Shown here piece after piece: positions 42,412 to 51,805 of a stretch of 64,000 bases of DNA (position 1 is the first letter of the stretch; the number at the start of each line of letters is the position of its first letter). The notes under the pieces are model-generated. The model did no database searches and was not told the DNA's origin. It saw only the letters and a program-made list of their open reading frames with translations. The position numbers and the translations under genes were made by a program. Source of the DNA: Chloroflexota bacterium (lineage in GTDB: Bacteria; Chloroflexota; UBA4733); NCBI GenBank assembly GCA_025449435.1, contig JANWJO010000201.1, forward strand, positions 1 through 64,000. The letters run 5' to 3'.

Positions 42412-43509
42412 TCACACCTCACGCGCCATGAGCTCTTCAAGCAGCCCGTCATATTCTCTACGGTCAACGGGCAGGCCGACTGCTTTGTCGCGATAGCCCG
42501 CCAGAATCATCGAGGCGCCGAGTTCCAGCGCGCGCACGCCATCTTCGCCATTGGCTAAAACTGGCTCTCCGGTGCGAACTGACTGTGCGAAGCGCCGGAC
42601 CATGCCGGTGTGCCCGGTCTCGCCCGGCTTCCCCTCAGGGATGACCACTTCCTCCCAGGCGCCTTCCGGCCGGCTGAATGGTTCTCCACGGAAGATGTGA
42701 TGCGTGAGGGGTTCACCGAGCCGGAACATCTTGACAGTTTTGCCATCCGTGTGAATCGTGCCGCGATCGCCGGCGATCGTCCATTCCGATTGCCCCGGAT
42801 ATTCGGCAGTCGTGGTGACAAAGGTGTCAACGCGGCCGCCCTCGTGCTCCAAGATCGCGGCCACAGTGTTTTCTGTTTCCATGCGATGGATGCGCGTATG
42901 TACCGTTGCCTTCACCCGTTGAGGCAGGCCCGCGAGCCAGCAATACAGGTCGAGATTGTGGGGCGCTTGATTCATCAGCACGCCGCCCCCTTCGCCCTGC
43001 CAGGTCCCGCGCCAGCTGCCTGAGTCGTAATACTTCTGGGTGCGATACCAACTCGTAGCCACGGTGCCTACCCGGCTAATCTCTCCGATCTCACCCTGAG
43101 CAATCAGATTGCGCACTGCGTGAAACACCGGTGAAAGACGGGTCTGGAAGTCGATGCCCAGGAGGACGTGGTGCTGCTTGCAAGCGACCACCATGCGATC
43201 GGCGGCGGACAGCGTGGCAGCCACCGGTTTTTCACACAGGACGTTGATGCCGCGGGTCGCTGCCAGCACCGCGGCCTGCTCGTGCAATGGATGGGGCGTA
43301 GCGATGAGCAGGACCTCGGGGTTAGTGTCCAGGAGTTGCTCGACCGTCGCGAAAGCTGGAACGTTCAATGACTCGGCAAATTGACGCGCTGCTGGCAACA
43401 CGTCCGCCGCGCCGGTCACGGTGATGCCGTCCCTTTCGGCGACTAAGCTCTTGAGGTGCGTCCGGCCCATCACGCCAAGCCCAACGATCGCAAAACGGAC
43501 TGCCTGCAT
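42412..43509 (-). CDS. Gfo/Idh/MocA-family dehydrogenase (fourth of four)
   Basis: 365 residues. Rossmann motif FAIVGLGVMGRTHLKSL, then VLLIATPHPLHEQAAVL and the catalytic NVLCEKPVAATL with intact EKP. GGGVLMNQAPHNLDLYCWLAG is the substrate-domain helix with the conserved active-site histidine, as in inositol dehydrogenase-like enzymes. I start it at ATG 43509; the frame extends 19 codons further without a good site. It follows pgl by 97 bases on the same strand, so it may be the last gene of the pentose phosphate operon. Substrate unknown. Confidence 0.9.
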   Translation of the reverse strand: MQAVRFAIVGLGVMGRTHLKSLVAERDGITVTGAADVLPAARQFAESLNVPAFATVEQLLDTNPEVLLIATPHPLHEQAAVLAATRGINVLCEKPVAATLSAADRMVVACKQHHVLLGIDFQTRLSPVFHAVRNLIAQGEIGEISRVGTVATSWYRTQKYYDSGSWRGTWQGEGGGVLMNQAPHNLDLYCWLAGLPQRVKATVHTRIHRMETENTVAAILEHEGGRVDTFVTTTAEYPGQSEWTIAGDRGTIHTDGKTVKMFRLGEPLTHHIFRGEPFSRPEGAWEEVVIPEGKPGETGHTGMVRRFAQSVRTGEPVLANGEDGVRALELGASMILAGYRDKAVGLPVDRREYDGLLEELMAREV

Positions 43510-43606
43510 GAACACGTGCCTTTCGCGTCTGTGTGACGAGTTGATGATCACGGCAAACGCCAACACGGCTTCGCCGGTTCCAGCCTAGCACACCAGGGAG
43601 CGCGCA

Positions 43607-44347
43607 CTATTGCACCAGACTCGCGGCGGCCGCGTCGGCGAAGATAATCAACTCGCCATGTTGTGGAACAACCCGTTGCGCCGGCAGACGGAGGGACTTC
43701 GGTCCCGTAACGACCGCGCGCAGTACTTCTGCCTTCGCCTGACCGGCCACCAGGAAGCACACCGAGCGAGCAGCGTTGATGAGAGGCAAAGTGAAGGTGA
43801 TGCGCCACATGTTGACTTTGGGTACAAAGATAGCGGCGACCAGTGTTTCGCCATCCTCTGGCACGGTGACGTCAGGAAAGATCGACGCCGTGTGTCCTTC
43901 TTCACCGAGACCCAACAGGATCAAATCGAAGCGTGGTAGGCCAGTCTTGCCCAGCACATCGCGGATCTCTGACGTATAGCGCTGTGCGGCGACAGCGGGG
44001 TTGGCTATTTCGCCCAGTATGCGATGCACATTGCCCGCCGGAATCGGCACCCTTTGCAACAGCGTGTCGTGGGCAAGCCGGAAATTGCTTTGCGGATCGT
44101 CGGGGCCGACGCACCGCTCATCCGACCAGAATACGTGAACCGACGCCCAGGGTACAGCGCTGGCGAGTTGGGGTGTGGCAAGGACGTCGAACAGCGCTTT
44201 CGGTGTACTACCGCCAGAGAGCGCGACGCAAAATTGTCCGCGCTCGCGCATAGCTTGCTGGGCCAGGTTGAGGAAGTGGTCAGCCGCCACTCCGGCTAGC
44301 CGCGCCAGATCAGGGCGAATCACTACCCGCGGTGTGGCGTCGGTCAC
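43607..44347 (-). CDS. pgl: 6-phosphogluconolactonase
   Basis: 246 residues, SugarP_isomerase/DevB type. It hydrolyses 6-phosphogluconolactone made by Zwf to 6-phosphogluconate. Signature blocks: FCVALSGGSTPKALFDVL, VHVFWSDERCVGPDDPQSNFRLA, and FDLILLGLGEEGHTASIFPD. GTG 44347 overlaps the opcA stop codon (GTGA), so the start is well defined and the longer frame is discarded. It completes the oxidative branch encoded by the operon. Confidence 0.94.
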   Translation of the reverse strand: MTDATPRVVIRPDLARLAGVAADHFLNLAQQAMRERGQFCVALSGGSTPKALFDVLATPQLASAVPWASVHVFWSDERCVGPDDPQSNFRLAHDTLLQRVPIPAGNVHRILGEIANPAVAAQRYTSEIRDVLGKTGLPRFDLILLGLGEEGHTASIFPDVTVPEDGETLVAAIFVPKVNMWRITFTLPLINAARSVCFLVAGQAKAEVLRAVVTGPKSLRLPAQRVVPQHGELIIFADAAAASLVQ

Positions 44348-45471
44348 TGCTGAGCAACCCCACCTGCTGTCCCCGACAGGGCGGCGATCCACGCCAGGGA
44401 TGTTTCATACGACGCATCGCGCCTTGACCAGCCGAGCTCCTGTTCGAGCAGTAATGCCAGGCTCGTCACCGGACCCCGGCTTGCGTGCGTTTGCTCCTGC
44501 GTTGAAGGAAGGGATACCGAGGTACTCAACGAACCATCGGCACGGACGCGAGCAGTGAAACTGGCAGCACCGTCCTTGCCGGTGGCAGTCAGTCCAATGG
44601 ACACCAACTCCCGGTTGGCGCCATCCCCTAACTCGATAGCAATCGAACGGTCCCGGGCCAACGCGGTCATGCGCGAGCCATCCGGCCGGTAGTTGGCCCG
44701 CCAGCCTAAGCACGAAGCCAGCCACGCCGTGAACAGGAGCGAACTTGGGTTGACTGGATCAGCTGGTTGAGTCGTGCCGAATCTGAGCGCCGTCACATCA
44801 TTGAGATAGACCCGTAGTTTCGGATCATCAAACAAGCTGGCCAGAGCGCTGCGCCAGGGCGTGAGTCGATTCCACTGCAGGTCCGACACGTGCAACTGGC
44901 TGTTCTGACGGCGCAACCCAGCCAGCGCCGCCACGGCAGCATAGAAGTCCGACGACTGGGCGGTGTCGACAACGAGCCGGTTGCCTGCTAGACATAGCTC
45001 GCTGATGACGAGCGACTTGTCGCACAAGTCACTGGCACACCACACCACCGTGGGCAAGTCGTGAACCAGGAGTGAGTTGACGGCACTGACCAGTTGCTGA
45101 TCCATGTTGCCGTGCGCCACCAGCCGGATATCCTCAAAGCAAATGTTAGGCCGATCCACGAGGCAGCGCGTGGATACGTCGGCATCGAGTGTCGAGGTCG
45201 AACCAGGCTCCGCTAACACAAAGATCGTGCGGGAGGGCTGGAAGCTGCGCACATGGTCGACGGCTGCGGCGGCCGTCTCCATGTCAGCAGGGCTTGCGGC
45301 GAACACCACGAGCGTCAGTATGTTGGTGCGCGAGGCAGGCGGTAATCCTTTACGCGAGTTATGCTGCGCACCGGCACGCCACAGCTTGGTGAGGTTGCCT
45401 TGCACTGCTTCGGCATCAACGCCCTGCCCGGACCACTCACCGACGACTTCGTGCAACTTGCGTATCGTCAT
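44344..45471 (-). CDS. opcA: Glucose-6-phosphate dehydrogenase assembly protein OpcA
   Basis: 375 residues. OpcA binds Zwf and is needed for its full activity and redox control in cyanobacteria and actinobacteria. Family features: the middle block SRTNILTLVVFAASP and HVRSFQPSRTIFVLAEPG, LPTVVWCASDL with its tryptophan, then a C-terminal domain with LRFGTTQPADPVNPSSLLFTA. The gene lies between zwf (12 bases upstream) and pgl (overlapping), the same order as in actinobacteria. Start ATG 45471. The cysteines used for thioredoxin control in cyanobacteria cannot be judged here. Confidence 0.92.
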   Translation of the reverse strand: MTIRKLHEVVGEWSGQGVDAEAVQGNLTKLWRAGAQHNSRKGLPPASRTNILTLVVFAASPADMETAAAAVDHVRSFQPSRTIFVLAEPGSTSTLDADVSTRCLVDRPNICFEDIRLVAHGNMDQQLVSAVNSLLVHDLPTVVWCASDLCDKSLVISELCLAGNRLVVDTAQSSDFYAAVAALAGLRRQNSQLHVSDLQWNRLTPWRSALASLFDDPKLRVYLNDVTALRFGTTQPADPVNPSSLLFTAWLASCLGWRANYRPDGSRMTALARDRSIAIELGDGANRELVSIGLTATGKDGAASFTARVRADGSLSTSVSLPSTQEQTHASRGPVTSLALLLEQELGWSRRDASYETSLAWIAALSGTAGGVAQQ

Positions 45472-45483
45472 TACATCACCATC

Positions 45484-47058
45484 TTACGGGCGATGCCAGG
45501 TGTGACCGTCCTGCGACAGGAGCCGGTCAGCGGCCGCGGGACCCCACGTACCCGCGGCATAGTTGGGGAAATCGGTGGGCGGCTGGCTCTTCCAGCCGTC
45601 AAGGATATTCGTGATGAACGCCCAGGAGCGTTCCACTTCGTCACGTCTGGTGAACAACGTGGAGTCACCAAGCATTGCATCGAGTAGGAGTCGCTCGTAG
45701 GCGTCGGGCGAGTCGACGCCGAAGGACGCGCCATACAGGAAGTCCATATTCACGCTGCGGATCTGCATCGTCTGGCCCGGTACTTTCACGCCAAAGCGGA
45801 CCGTTATACCTTCATCTGGCTGTATGCGCAATACCAGATGGTTTGCTTCCAGCGCCTCTGTGCCGCTGGTAAACAGCGTTTGGGGCGGGCGCTTGAACTG
45901 AATCAGTATTTCGCTGGCCCGGACTGGCAAGTGTTTACCCGTTCGGACATAGAACGGTACGCCCTGCCATCGCCAGTTGTCGATAAACAACTTGAGGGCG
46001 ACGAAGGTTTCGGTGGACGAATCGGGCGCCACGCGCGGTTCGGTTCGGTAGGCCGGCACTTGCTTGCCCGATTCCCAACCGGCGCCGTACTGGCCACGAA
46101 CGGTGAATTTGGGCACGTCATCGCCGCGGATGGGGCGGATGGCGCGGTGCACCTTGACCTTCTCGTCACGCACCGCGTCGGCATCGTAGGCTACCGGCGG
46201 CTCCATTGCCACCAACGTGAGGAGTTGCTGGAGGTGGCTCTGCACCATGTCGCGTAGGGCGCCGGCCTCCTCGTAATAGGCGCCGCGCGTTTCCACGCCT
46301 ACCGATTCGGCCACGGTGATTTGGACATGGTCGACATAGCGCCGGTTCCAGAACGGCTCAAAAATGCCGTTCGCGAAGCGCAAGACGAGTATATTTTGGA
46401 CCGTTTCTTTACCCAGATAATGGTCGATACGGTAGATCTGGGACTCGTCAAATACCTCGTGGATCGTGCGATTGAGCTCTATGGCGCTCGCCAGGTCGTG
46501 TCCAAACGGCTTCTCGACAATGATGCGCGCCCACCCCTTGCCACCACTGGCCGTATCACCGCCGTGCTGGAGACCGGCGGCACCAAGTTGCTGCACGATG
46601 GGGCCGTAGAAGCTAGGCGGCGTCGCGAGGTAGTACAGCCGGTTTCCGGCCGTCCCAAACTCTTTGTCGAACCCTGCGAGTTCCCTCTTGAGCCGCTGAT
46701 ACGCACCTGCATCGTCAAACTGTGACGGCAAGTAGTGCAGCATTTTGGAGAAGCCAGACCAGACGTGCTGTTCAAGGGGCTTCGTGCGGGAAAACTGGCT
46801 CGTTGCCTCACGCATTTCAGCGCGGAAGTGCTCGTGCTCTTTTTCCCGGCGTGCGAATCCCGCCACAGCAACGTTGCTGGGCAGGCTCCCTGCCAATGCC
46901 AGGTTATACAGCGCTGGAATGAGTTTGCGGTGGGTCAAATCGCCAGTGGCGCCAAAGATGACAACGGCACAGGGATCGGGCGATTTCTGAACGAGCGCTC
47001 CGTTGCGCAGCGGATTGCTGCTCAATGCACCGGTTGGTGGGGCAATCGTGGCGTCCAT
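45484..47058 (-). CDS. zwf: Glucose-6-phosphate 1-dehydrogenase
   Basis: 524 residues. Oxidises glucose-6-phosphate to 6-phosphogluconolactone with NADP (or NAD). The nucleotide-binding loop is VVIFGATGDLTHRKLIPALYNL, the active-site signature is YRIDHYLGKETVQN with the catalytic histidine, and the conserved EKPFGHDLASA and KLFIDNWRWQGVPFYVRTGK regions are present. The Arg after GATGDL (HRK) is in keeping with NADP use. ATG 47058. It sits second to third in the tal-gnd-zwf-opcA-pgl operon, 28 bases after gnd. Confidence 0.97.
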   Translation of the reverse strand: MDATIAPPTGALSSNPLRNGALVQKSPDPCAVVIFGATGDLTHRKLIPALYNLALAGSLPSNVAVAGFARREKEHEHFRAEMREATSQFSRTKPLEQHVWSGFSKMLHYLPSQFDDAGAYQRLKRELAGFDKEFGTAGNRLYYLATPPSFYGPIVQQLGAAGLQHGGDTASGGKGWARIIVEKPFGHDLASAIELNRTIHEVFDESQIYRIDHYLGKETVQNILVLRFANGIFEPFWNRRYVDHVQITVAESVGVETRGAYYEEAGALRDMVQSHLQQLLTLVAMEPPVAYDADAVRDEKVKVHRAIRPIRGDDVPKFTVRGQYGAGWESGKQVPAYRTEPRVAPDSSTETFVALKLFIDNWRWQGVPFYVRTGKHLPVRASEILIQFKRPPQTLFTSGTEALEANHLVLRIQPDEGITVRFGVKVPGQTMQIRSVNMDFLYGASFGVDSPDAYERLLLDAMLGDSTLFTRRDEVERSWAFITNILDGWKSQPPTDFPNYAAGTWGPAAADRLLSQDGHTWHRP

Positions 47059-47086
47059 GACGGTCGTTAAATTCCCTTCGGTTCCC

Positions 47087-47986
47087 CTATGTGCTCACCT
47101 TGACGGCGTGCCCGCCAAACTCACGGCGCAACGCAGCAATGACCTTGTCGCCAAACGACTCTTGCTTCCGCGATCGGAAGCGATTCATGAGCGACAGCAC
47201 GATGGCCGGAGCTGGTGTGGACTTGTCAATCGCTTCGAAGACGGTCCAACGCCCCTCGCCTGAATCATCCACATACCCGCGAATGTCCTCGAGTTTGGGG
47301 TCGTTGGCGAACACGGGGATGGCCAGCTCGAGCAGCCACGAGCGCACCACGCTACCGTGGTTCCACAGCTTCGCGATGGCGCCGAGATCGAGGTCGTATT
47401 CAGCGCGGTGCATGATGTCAAAGCCCTCAGCGTAGGCTTCTAGCAACACGTACTCGATGCCATTGTGCACCATCTTGACGTAGTGACCAGCACCGACAGG
47501 GCCAACGTACAAATAGCCCTCGTTGGGGGCCAGCGATTTGAGGATCGGCTCGATATGGTCGAAGTCGGCCTTATCGCCGCCGACCATGAGACAGTAGCCC
47601 TCCTTGAGGCCCCAGATGCCGCCACTGGTGCCGGAATCGACGTAGTGTACACCATGAGGTTGGACACGCTTAGCCCTCGCCTGAGTGTCGGTCCAGCGGG
47701 AATTGCCGCCGTCTATCAAGATGTCGCCGGGCTGGAGGTGTGGGAGCACCTGGTCAATCGTGTCATCGACTGGCTTGCCGGATGGCACCATCATCCATAC
47801 CACGCGCGGCGCGCTGAGTTTGGCAGCGAGCTCGGTTAATGTCACCGCGCCGCTAGCACCCATCGCTTCAGCAGCTTGAATGGCTGCCGGATTCAGGTCA
47901 AACGCCACACAACTGTGACCGTGCTCCTGCAAGCGCTGGACCATATTTGCGCCCATGCGCCCCAAGCCGATCATCCCAAGCTGCAT
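47087..47986 (-). CDS. gnd: 6-phosphogluconate dehydrogenase, decarboxylating, short form
   Basis: 299 residues, the short (about 300-residue, GndA/YqeC-type) enzyme rather than the 470-residue form. Converts 6-phosphogluconate to ribulose-5-phosphate and carbon dioxide. Rossmann motif LGMIGLGRMGANMVQRL, substrate-binding SGTSGGIWGLKEGYCLMVGG, and the catalytic GHYVKMVHNGIEYVLLEAYAEG are visible. The acidic residue at the end of the second strand (VAFDLNP) suggests NAD preference, as in other short-form members. ATG 47986 follows GGGGAAAC. Between tal and zwf in the operon. Confidence 0.95.
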   Translation of the reverse strand: MQLGMIGLGRMGANMVQRLQEHGHSCVAFDLNPAAIQAAEAMGASGAVTLTELAAKLSAPRVVWMMVPSGKPVDDTIDQVLPHLQPGDILIDGGNSRWTDTQARAKRVQPHGVHYVDSGTSGGIWGLKEGYCLMVGGDKADFDHIEPILKSLAPNEGYLYVGPVGAGHYVKMVHNGIEYVLLEAYAEGFDIMHRAEYDLDLGAIAKLWNHGSVVRSWLLELAIPVFANDPKLEDIRGYVDDSGEGRWTVFEAIDKSTPAPAIVLSLMNRFRSRKQESFGDKVIAALRREFGGHAVKVST

Positions 47987-48031
47987 GCCTCTGTTTCCCC
48001 TTCTCCCAGGCCGAGGCCACTGATACCCCCG

Positions 48032-49207
48032 TTACTCACCGACTCCCGCCGCGTGCAGCGCCTGCCCAGCCGGCTTCGCCCGGCGCTTCGTTTCCAGCGA
48101 CTTAAGCAGGGAGTGATATGATTCCGCGAACAGCTTGACGCCGTCATTGAGCAAGTCGTTCGTTACCACATCCATGTGAATGCCGAGCGACTCCAGGTCC
48201 GCTATTTGCTGCCGTACTTCAGGTAGTCCCTCCTGGACCGCTGTGGCAACTGGCGTACCTCGCGTCTTGTAGGCTTCTAGCGTGGCCGGCGGCATCGTGT
48301 TGATAGTTGCCGCACCCACAAGCGCGTCGACGTACATGAGTTCGGGATAGGCTGGGTTCTTCACGCTGGTGCTCGCCCATAGTACGCGCTGCACCGTTGC
48401 GCCGTGTTTGACCAAGTTTTGGAACCGTTGGCCGTTGAAGATGCGCTCGAAGCGAGCATAGGCCTCCTTGGAGTTGGCGATGCCGGCTTTGCCCTTAAGC
48501 GCCGTGAGTTTCGCTCGCGCCTGTGCGTCTGGAGCAGCAGCGAGCAAGGCATCCAATCGCTTATCCACCGCGGTGTCAACACGGCTCACGAAAAAGCTAG
48601 CGACGGAATTCAAGCGGTCGATAGGTTGGCCGGCAAGAACCCTGCGCTCTAACCCAGCAATATAGGCATAGGCCACCTGCTCATAGGCCTCGAGCGAGAA
48701 GATCAGTGTGATGTTGATATTGATGCCATCGGCAATCCCTTGCTCGATGGCGGCCAGGCCCTCCGGCGTTGCTGGAATCTTCACCAGCAGGTTCGGCCTG
48801 TTGATGCGGGCGTTCAAGCGTCGGGCTGCCGCGATCGTTGCCGCCGTATCGCTGGCGAGCAGCGGCGATACCTCGATGCTCACAAAGCCGTCGAGCCCAT
48901 TGGCCGCGTCGTACACACCGCGAAAGGCGTCGCAGGCGTCCGTCAGGTCGCGAATGGCCAGTTCTTCAAATAGCTGCTCCGAGTCGAGGAGCTCATTGCT
49001 GACTTCCCAAATCTGATCGTCGTAATCTGCTGACGAGGCTATCGCCTTGTCAAAGATCGTTGGGTTGGAAGTGACCCCTCGCAACCCATTGTCAATCAGG
49101 GTGCGCAATTCGCCGGTGGTAATGAGTCTGCGGGATATATTGTCGAGCCAAGGGCTTTGCCCGTAGGCGATCAATTGCAGTAAGCGGTTGTTCGCTGAGT
49201 CCGGCAT
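48032..49207 (-). CDS. tal: Transaldolase
   Basis: 391 residues, the long actinobacterial/cyanobacterial type. Transfers dihydroxyacetone units between pentose-phosphate sugars. Features: SPWLDNISRRLI at the N-terminus, GVTSNPTIFDKAI, SIEVSPLLASDT, the Schiff-base lysine in NLLVKIPATPEGLAAI, NITLIFSLEAYEQVA and the downstream VLWASTSVKNPAYPELMYVD. I chose ATG 49207 because GGAG lies eight bases upstream and the family starts there; the frame extends 18 codons further. First gene of the pentose phosphate operon. Upstream TAGGAT near 49290 may be the -10 box, but the -35 is poor. Confidence 0.95.
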   Translation of the reverse strand: MPDSANNRLLQLIAYGQSPWLDNISRRLITTGELRTLIDNGLRGVTSNPTIFDKAIASSADYDDQIWEVSNELLDSEQLFEELAIRDLTDACDAFRGVYDAANGLDGFVSIEVSPLLASDTAATIAAARRLNARINRPNLLVKIPATPEGLAAIEQGIADGININITLIFSLEAYEQVAYAYIAGLERRVLAGQPIDRLNSVASFFVSRVDTAVDKRLDALLAAAPDAQARAKLTALKGKAGIANSKEAYARFERIFNGQRFQNLVKHGATVQRVLWASTSVKNPAYPELMYVDALVGAATINTMPPATLEAYKTRGTPVATAVQEGLPEVRQQIADLESLGIHMDVVTNDLLNDGVKLFAESYHSLLKSLETKRRAKPAGQALHAAGVGE

Positions 49208-49328
49208 GTGCTTCTCCATTCTGCACGAGGGGGCCAGAGTGAGTCGTGCGCTAACTGGCACCTCCCACTCATCCTACTGCTATGGTACGGCCTGGAGGCA
49301 AAACGGTCTACTTCCACTGGCTGAAGGC

Positions 49329-49353
49329 GCCGGTTGCTTCCGGAAGGACCGGC
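49329..49353 (-). terminator. Possible hairpin after the CPBP protease gene
   Basis: GCCGGT (49329-49334) pairs with ACCGGC (49348-49353), with a nested CTT/AAG stem. It lies 33 bases after the CPBP stop on the minus strand. No U tract, low confidence. Confidence 0.35.
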
Positions 49354-49385
49354 CGGCGATCCTCTGGCGAGCGTAACGTGCTCGG

Positions 49386-50015
49386 CTACGTGAACACCAA
49401 CAACATCGCGATTGCCATTAACACGATGCTGTTGTAGGTCAAGTGATGCGTGGTCGATCGATCAATGCCATGCTGGAGGTATTGCCGGGTGAACCACAGC
49501 CCGCCGATAGATAATGGGAGCGCTACCGCCAGCGGCACGCCAACCAAACAGTGCACCATGCCGAACAGGATGCTGCGCGGCACGCCGTCTCGCCACCCTT
49601 TGGTGCCTTTTCGAAACGTGAGTTCCTCACCATGAGCCAGGTTTGGCAAGGTATAGGCCAGGAGGAGGACGAATGGTACGGCCAGCCAGGGGTAGGCGAG
49701 TGGAGCGGCAATGATGTTTCCTCCACCAGTGCTATCCCCCACTTGCGATGCTAACCATGTCCACCAGCTCCAGTTGAGGATGGGGTTGTCCAGCGCCAAC
49801 AGTCCGGCAGCGCCCGTAACGACGATGGCCAAAACGCCCACGTTTTGGGCCACGTAGAGCGGCCGGATGGTGCCATACCAGCGTAGTGGCGACGAGCGGC
49901 GCGTTCGCCAGGCGGTCAACCCTACCGTACCGACAACGTAGACGGTGATCGGCACCGTGGACTTCAGGAATAACGCTAGTTCTACGGCAAGAAACAAAAG
50001 CGCGAAGCCAGCCAT
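49386..50015 (-). CDS. CPBP-family intramembrane metalloprotease-like protein
   Basis: 209 residues with six or so membrane segments. The three CPBP (Abi/Rce1-like) motifs are visible in order: EExxxR as EELTFR (130-135), FxxxH as FGMVH (151-155), and HxxxN as HLTYN (191-195). Members are glutamate-type intramembrane proteases used in prenyl-protein processing or peptide export and immunity in bacteria. Substrate unknown. I start it at ATG 50015, before the first membrane segment; the longer frame would run into the divergent DedA gene and is polar and atypical. A ribosome binding site is not obvious. No bacteriocin-like gene is adjacent. Confidence 0.72.
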   Translation of the reverse strand: MAGFALLFLAVELALFLKSTVPITVYVVGTVGLTAWRTRRSSPLRWYGTIRPLYVAQNVGVLAIVVTGAAGLLALDNPILNWSWWTWLASQVGDSTGGGNIIAAPLAYPWLAVPFVLLLAYTLPNLAHGEELTFRKGTKGWRDGVPRSILFGMVHCLVGVPLAVALPLSIGGLWFTRQYLQHGIDRSTTHHLTYNSIVLMAIAMLLVFT

Positions 50016-50108
50016 AATTAGGGAGCATACGTGATAGCCTTCGCCACTCCGGTCGGGCCCGACCAGGCCAACTGAAGAGGCAACCGGCTTAGGGGAGGCA
50101 TACGACTC

Positions 50109-50720
50109 GTGCCGGAATGGGCTCAGTTCCTGATTGGCACCTTCGGCTATGTAGCAGTGTTCGTATTGGTTGGGGTGGAAGGCATCGGTATTCCGGTTCC
50201 CGGCGAGACCACGCTGCTCGTCGCGGCGGCCGTTGCTGGGACGGGCCAATTGGACATCCGGATTGTGATCCTCGCAGCTGCCTGCGGCGCTTCCCTCGGC
50301 GAGATGGGGGGGTATGCCATCGGCAGGCATTGGGGCCGAACGGTGATCGACTCCTATGGACACCTCGTCTTCCTCACACCGAAACGCGTCGCGCTAATCG
50401 AACGGCTGTTCGCTCGCTTTGGGTTATGGGTGGTGCTGTTTGGTCGTTACCAAGCATTATTTCGCACCTACATAGGCATCCTCGCTGGCGTGACCCGCAT
50501 GCCATTCTTGTCCTTCGCTCTGGTGCGGACGCTGTCCTGCATCGTGTGGGCCGTGGCGCTCGGCGCGCTCGCCTACTCACTTGGCACGAAGTGGGAGACT
50601 CTGCAGCGGTACGTTCGCGTAGAGAGTGAGGCGGCCATCGTGGCCGTCCTAGCCATCGCCTGTGTGGCCATTGCCGTAGTGCTCTTGCGAACGCGACAGC
50701 GCCGGCATCTCGATGGCTAA
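50109..50720 (+). CDS. DedA-family membrane protein
   Basis: 203 residues. DedA/SNARE-associated proteins are inner-membrane transporters; several act as undecaprenyl-phosphate or phospholipid flippases. GVEGIGIPVPGETTLLVAAAVAGTG is the DedA signature with the conserved Glu and Pro. LGEMGGYAIGRHWG and FGRYQALFRTYIGILAGVTRMP form the second conserved block with the basic re-entrant loop, and four to five membrane segments follow. GTG 50109 has GGGGAGG upstream. It heads a run of plus-strand genes that includes gpsA and the polysaccharide operon. A role in recycling lipid carrier for that operon is inference. Confidence 0.9.
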   Translation: MPEWAQFLIGTFGYVAVFVLVGVEGIGIPVPGETTLLVAAAVAGTGQLDIRIVILAAACGASLGEMGGYAIGRHWGRTVIDSYGHLVFLTPKRVALIERLFARFGLWVVLFGRYQALFRTYIGILAGVTRMPFLSFALVRTLSCIVWAVALGALAYSLGTKWETLQRYVRVESEAAIVAVLAIACVAIAVVLLRTRQRRHLDG

Positions 50721-50789
50721 TGCCTCGCTCCAACCCGGTGCGCTACGATGAAGGCGGCGCCGGCCGTCGATCCCGGAGAGTGGTCACGA

Positions 50790-51803
50790 ATGACGCAGAT
50801 AACCGTCTTGGGTGCAGGAGCGTGGGGTAGCGTGCTGGCTGAACTCCTGTCAGCCGCCGGTCACGACGTCACGCTGTGGGGACGGCGCGCAGTGTCACTG
50901 GCGTTTTCACCTGGAGTAAGTGCTAGAAGCAGTGGGGTCGTAACGCCAAACCAACCAACGCATATGACCGAACTTGCGCCAGCCGTTGGCAAAGCCAGGG
51001 TGATCCTCGTGGTCGTACCCAGCCAGGCGATGCGCGACATTGGTAGCCAGCTAGCGATAAGTGGCGTATCAGGTGTGCCAATCATTTCGTGCGCAAAAGG
51101 TCTCGAACTGGGCACATGCAAGCGGATGACGGAAGTGCTGGCAGAGTGTCTCGGCCCTAGTCAGCCAATCCTTGTCTTGTCTGGACCCAACCTTGCGGGG
51201 GAAATCGCTGCGGGGAAGGCAACGGCCGCGGTGCTCGCGGGGAAAGACGCATCGATGACCCTGGCACTCCAGCAAGCTCTCACGACACCCACCTTGCGCC
51301 TGTATGGCAACCGCGATGTCGTCGGCGTAGAACTGGCGGGTGCGCTCAAAAACTGCATCGCCATCGCGGCGGGAATCGCCGAGGGCTTGGGCATGGGCAC
51401 TAACGCTCGCGCAGCGCTGATCACACGCGGGCTCGCCGAAATTGCCAGGCTCGGCGTGGCCGCCGGCGCCGACCCGCAAACGTTCGTCGGATTGGCTGGA
51501 GTGGGTGATCTGGTCGCTACCTGTTCGAGCGCGCTCAGTCGCAACTTCCAACTGGGCCTGCGACTGGCCGCGGGCGAACGATTGAGCGATAGCACCCGAT
51601 CTATCGGCCACGTGGTTGAAGGAGTACATGCCACCAGCGCCGCTGTGCAGCTCGCGACGCGCTATGGCGTGCGCATGCCAGTGGCACAGCACCTCGCCGC
51701 CGTGCTCTTTGAAGGCAGCTCGGTCCAGGAGGCGCTCAAAGCGCTGCTATCCACGTTTCCTGGGGACGAATTCGGCGCCGTGGGCGCGCCACTCCTGCCG
51801 TAA
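50790..51803 (+). CDS. gpsA: Glycerol-3-phosphate dehydrogenase [NAD(P)+]
   Basis: 337 residues. Reduces dihydroxyacetone phosphate to sn-glycerol-3-phosphate for phospholipid synthesis. ITVLGAGAWGSVLAELL is the NAD(P) site; VVPSQAMRDI, ILVLSGPNLAGEIAAGK, and the catalytic lysine in LAGALKNCIAIAAGIAEGLG followed by NARAALITRGLAEIARLG are diagnostic. I chose ATG 50790 directly before the Rossmann strand; the frame extends 14 codons further with no better site. The next gene begins two bases after its stop, so both are on one transcript. Confidence 0.96.
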   Translation: MTQITVLGAGAWGSVLAELLSAAGHDVTLWGRRAVSLAFSPGVSARSSGVVTPNQPTHMTELAPAVGKARVILVVVPSQAMRDIGSQLAISGVSGVPIISCAKGLELGTCKRMTEVLAECLGPSQPILVLSGPNLAGEIAAGKATAAVLAGKDASMTLALQQALTTPTLRLYGNRDVVGVELAGALKNCIAIAAGIAEGLGMGTNARAALITRGLAEIARLGVAAGADPQTFVGLAGVGDLVATCSSALSRNFQLGLRLAAGERLSDSTRSIGHVVEGVHATSAAVQLATRYGVRMPVAQHLAAVLFEGSSVQEALKALLSTFPGDEFGAVGAPLLP

Positions 51804-51805
51804 CA

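Noticed and set aside
42152..42415. Minus-strand 87-residue frame opposite the small membrane ORF
   Set aside because: Polar, no ribosome binding site, and fully antisense to a frame with a strong one.
49386..50363. Long form of the CPBP protein starting at 50363
   Set aside because: The extra 116 residues are polar, atypical and antisense to the divergent DedA gene.
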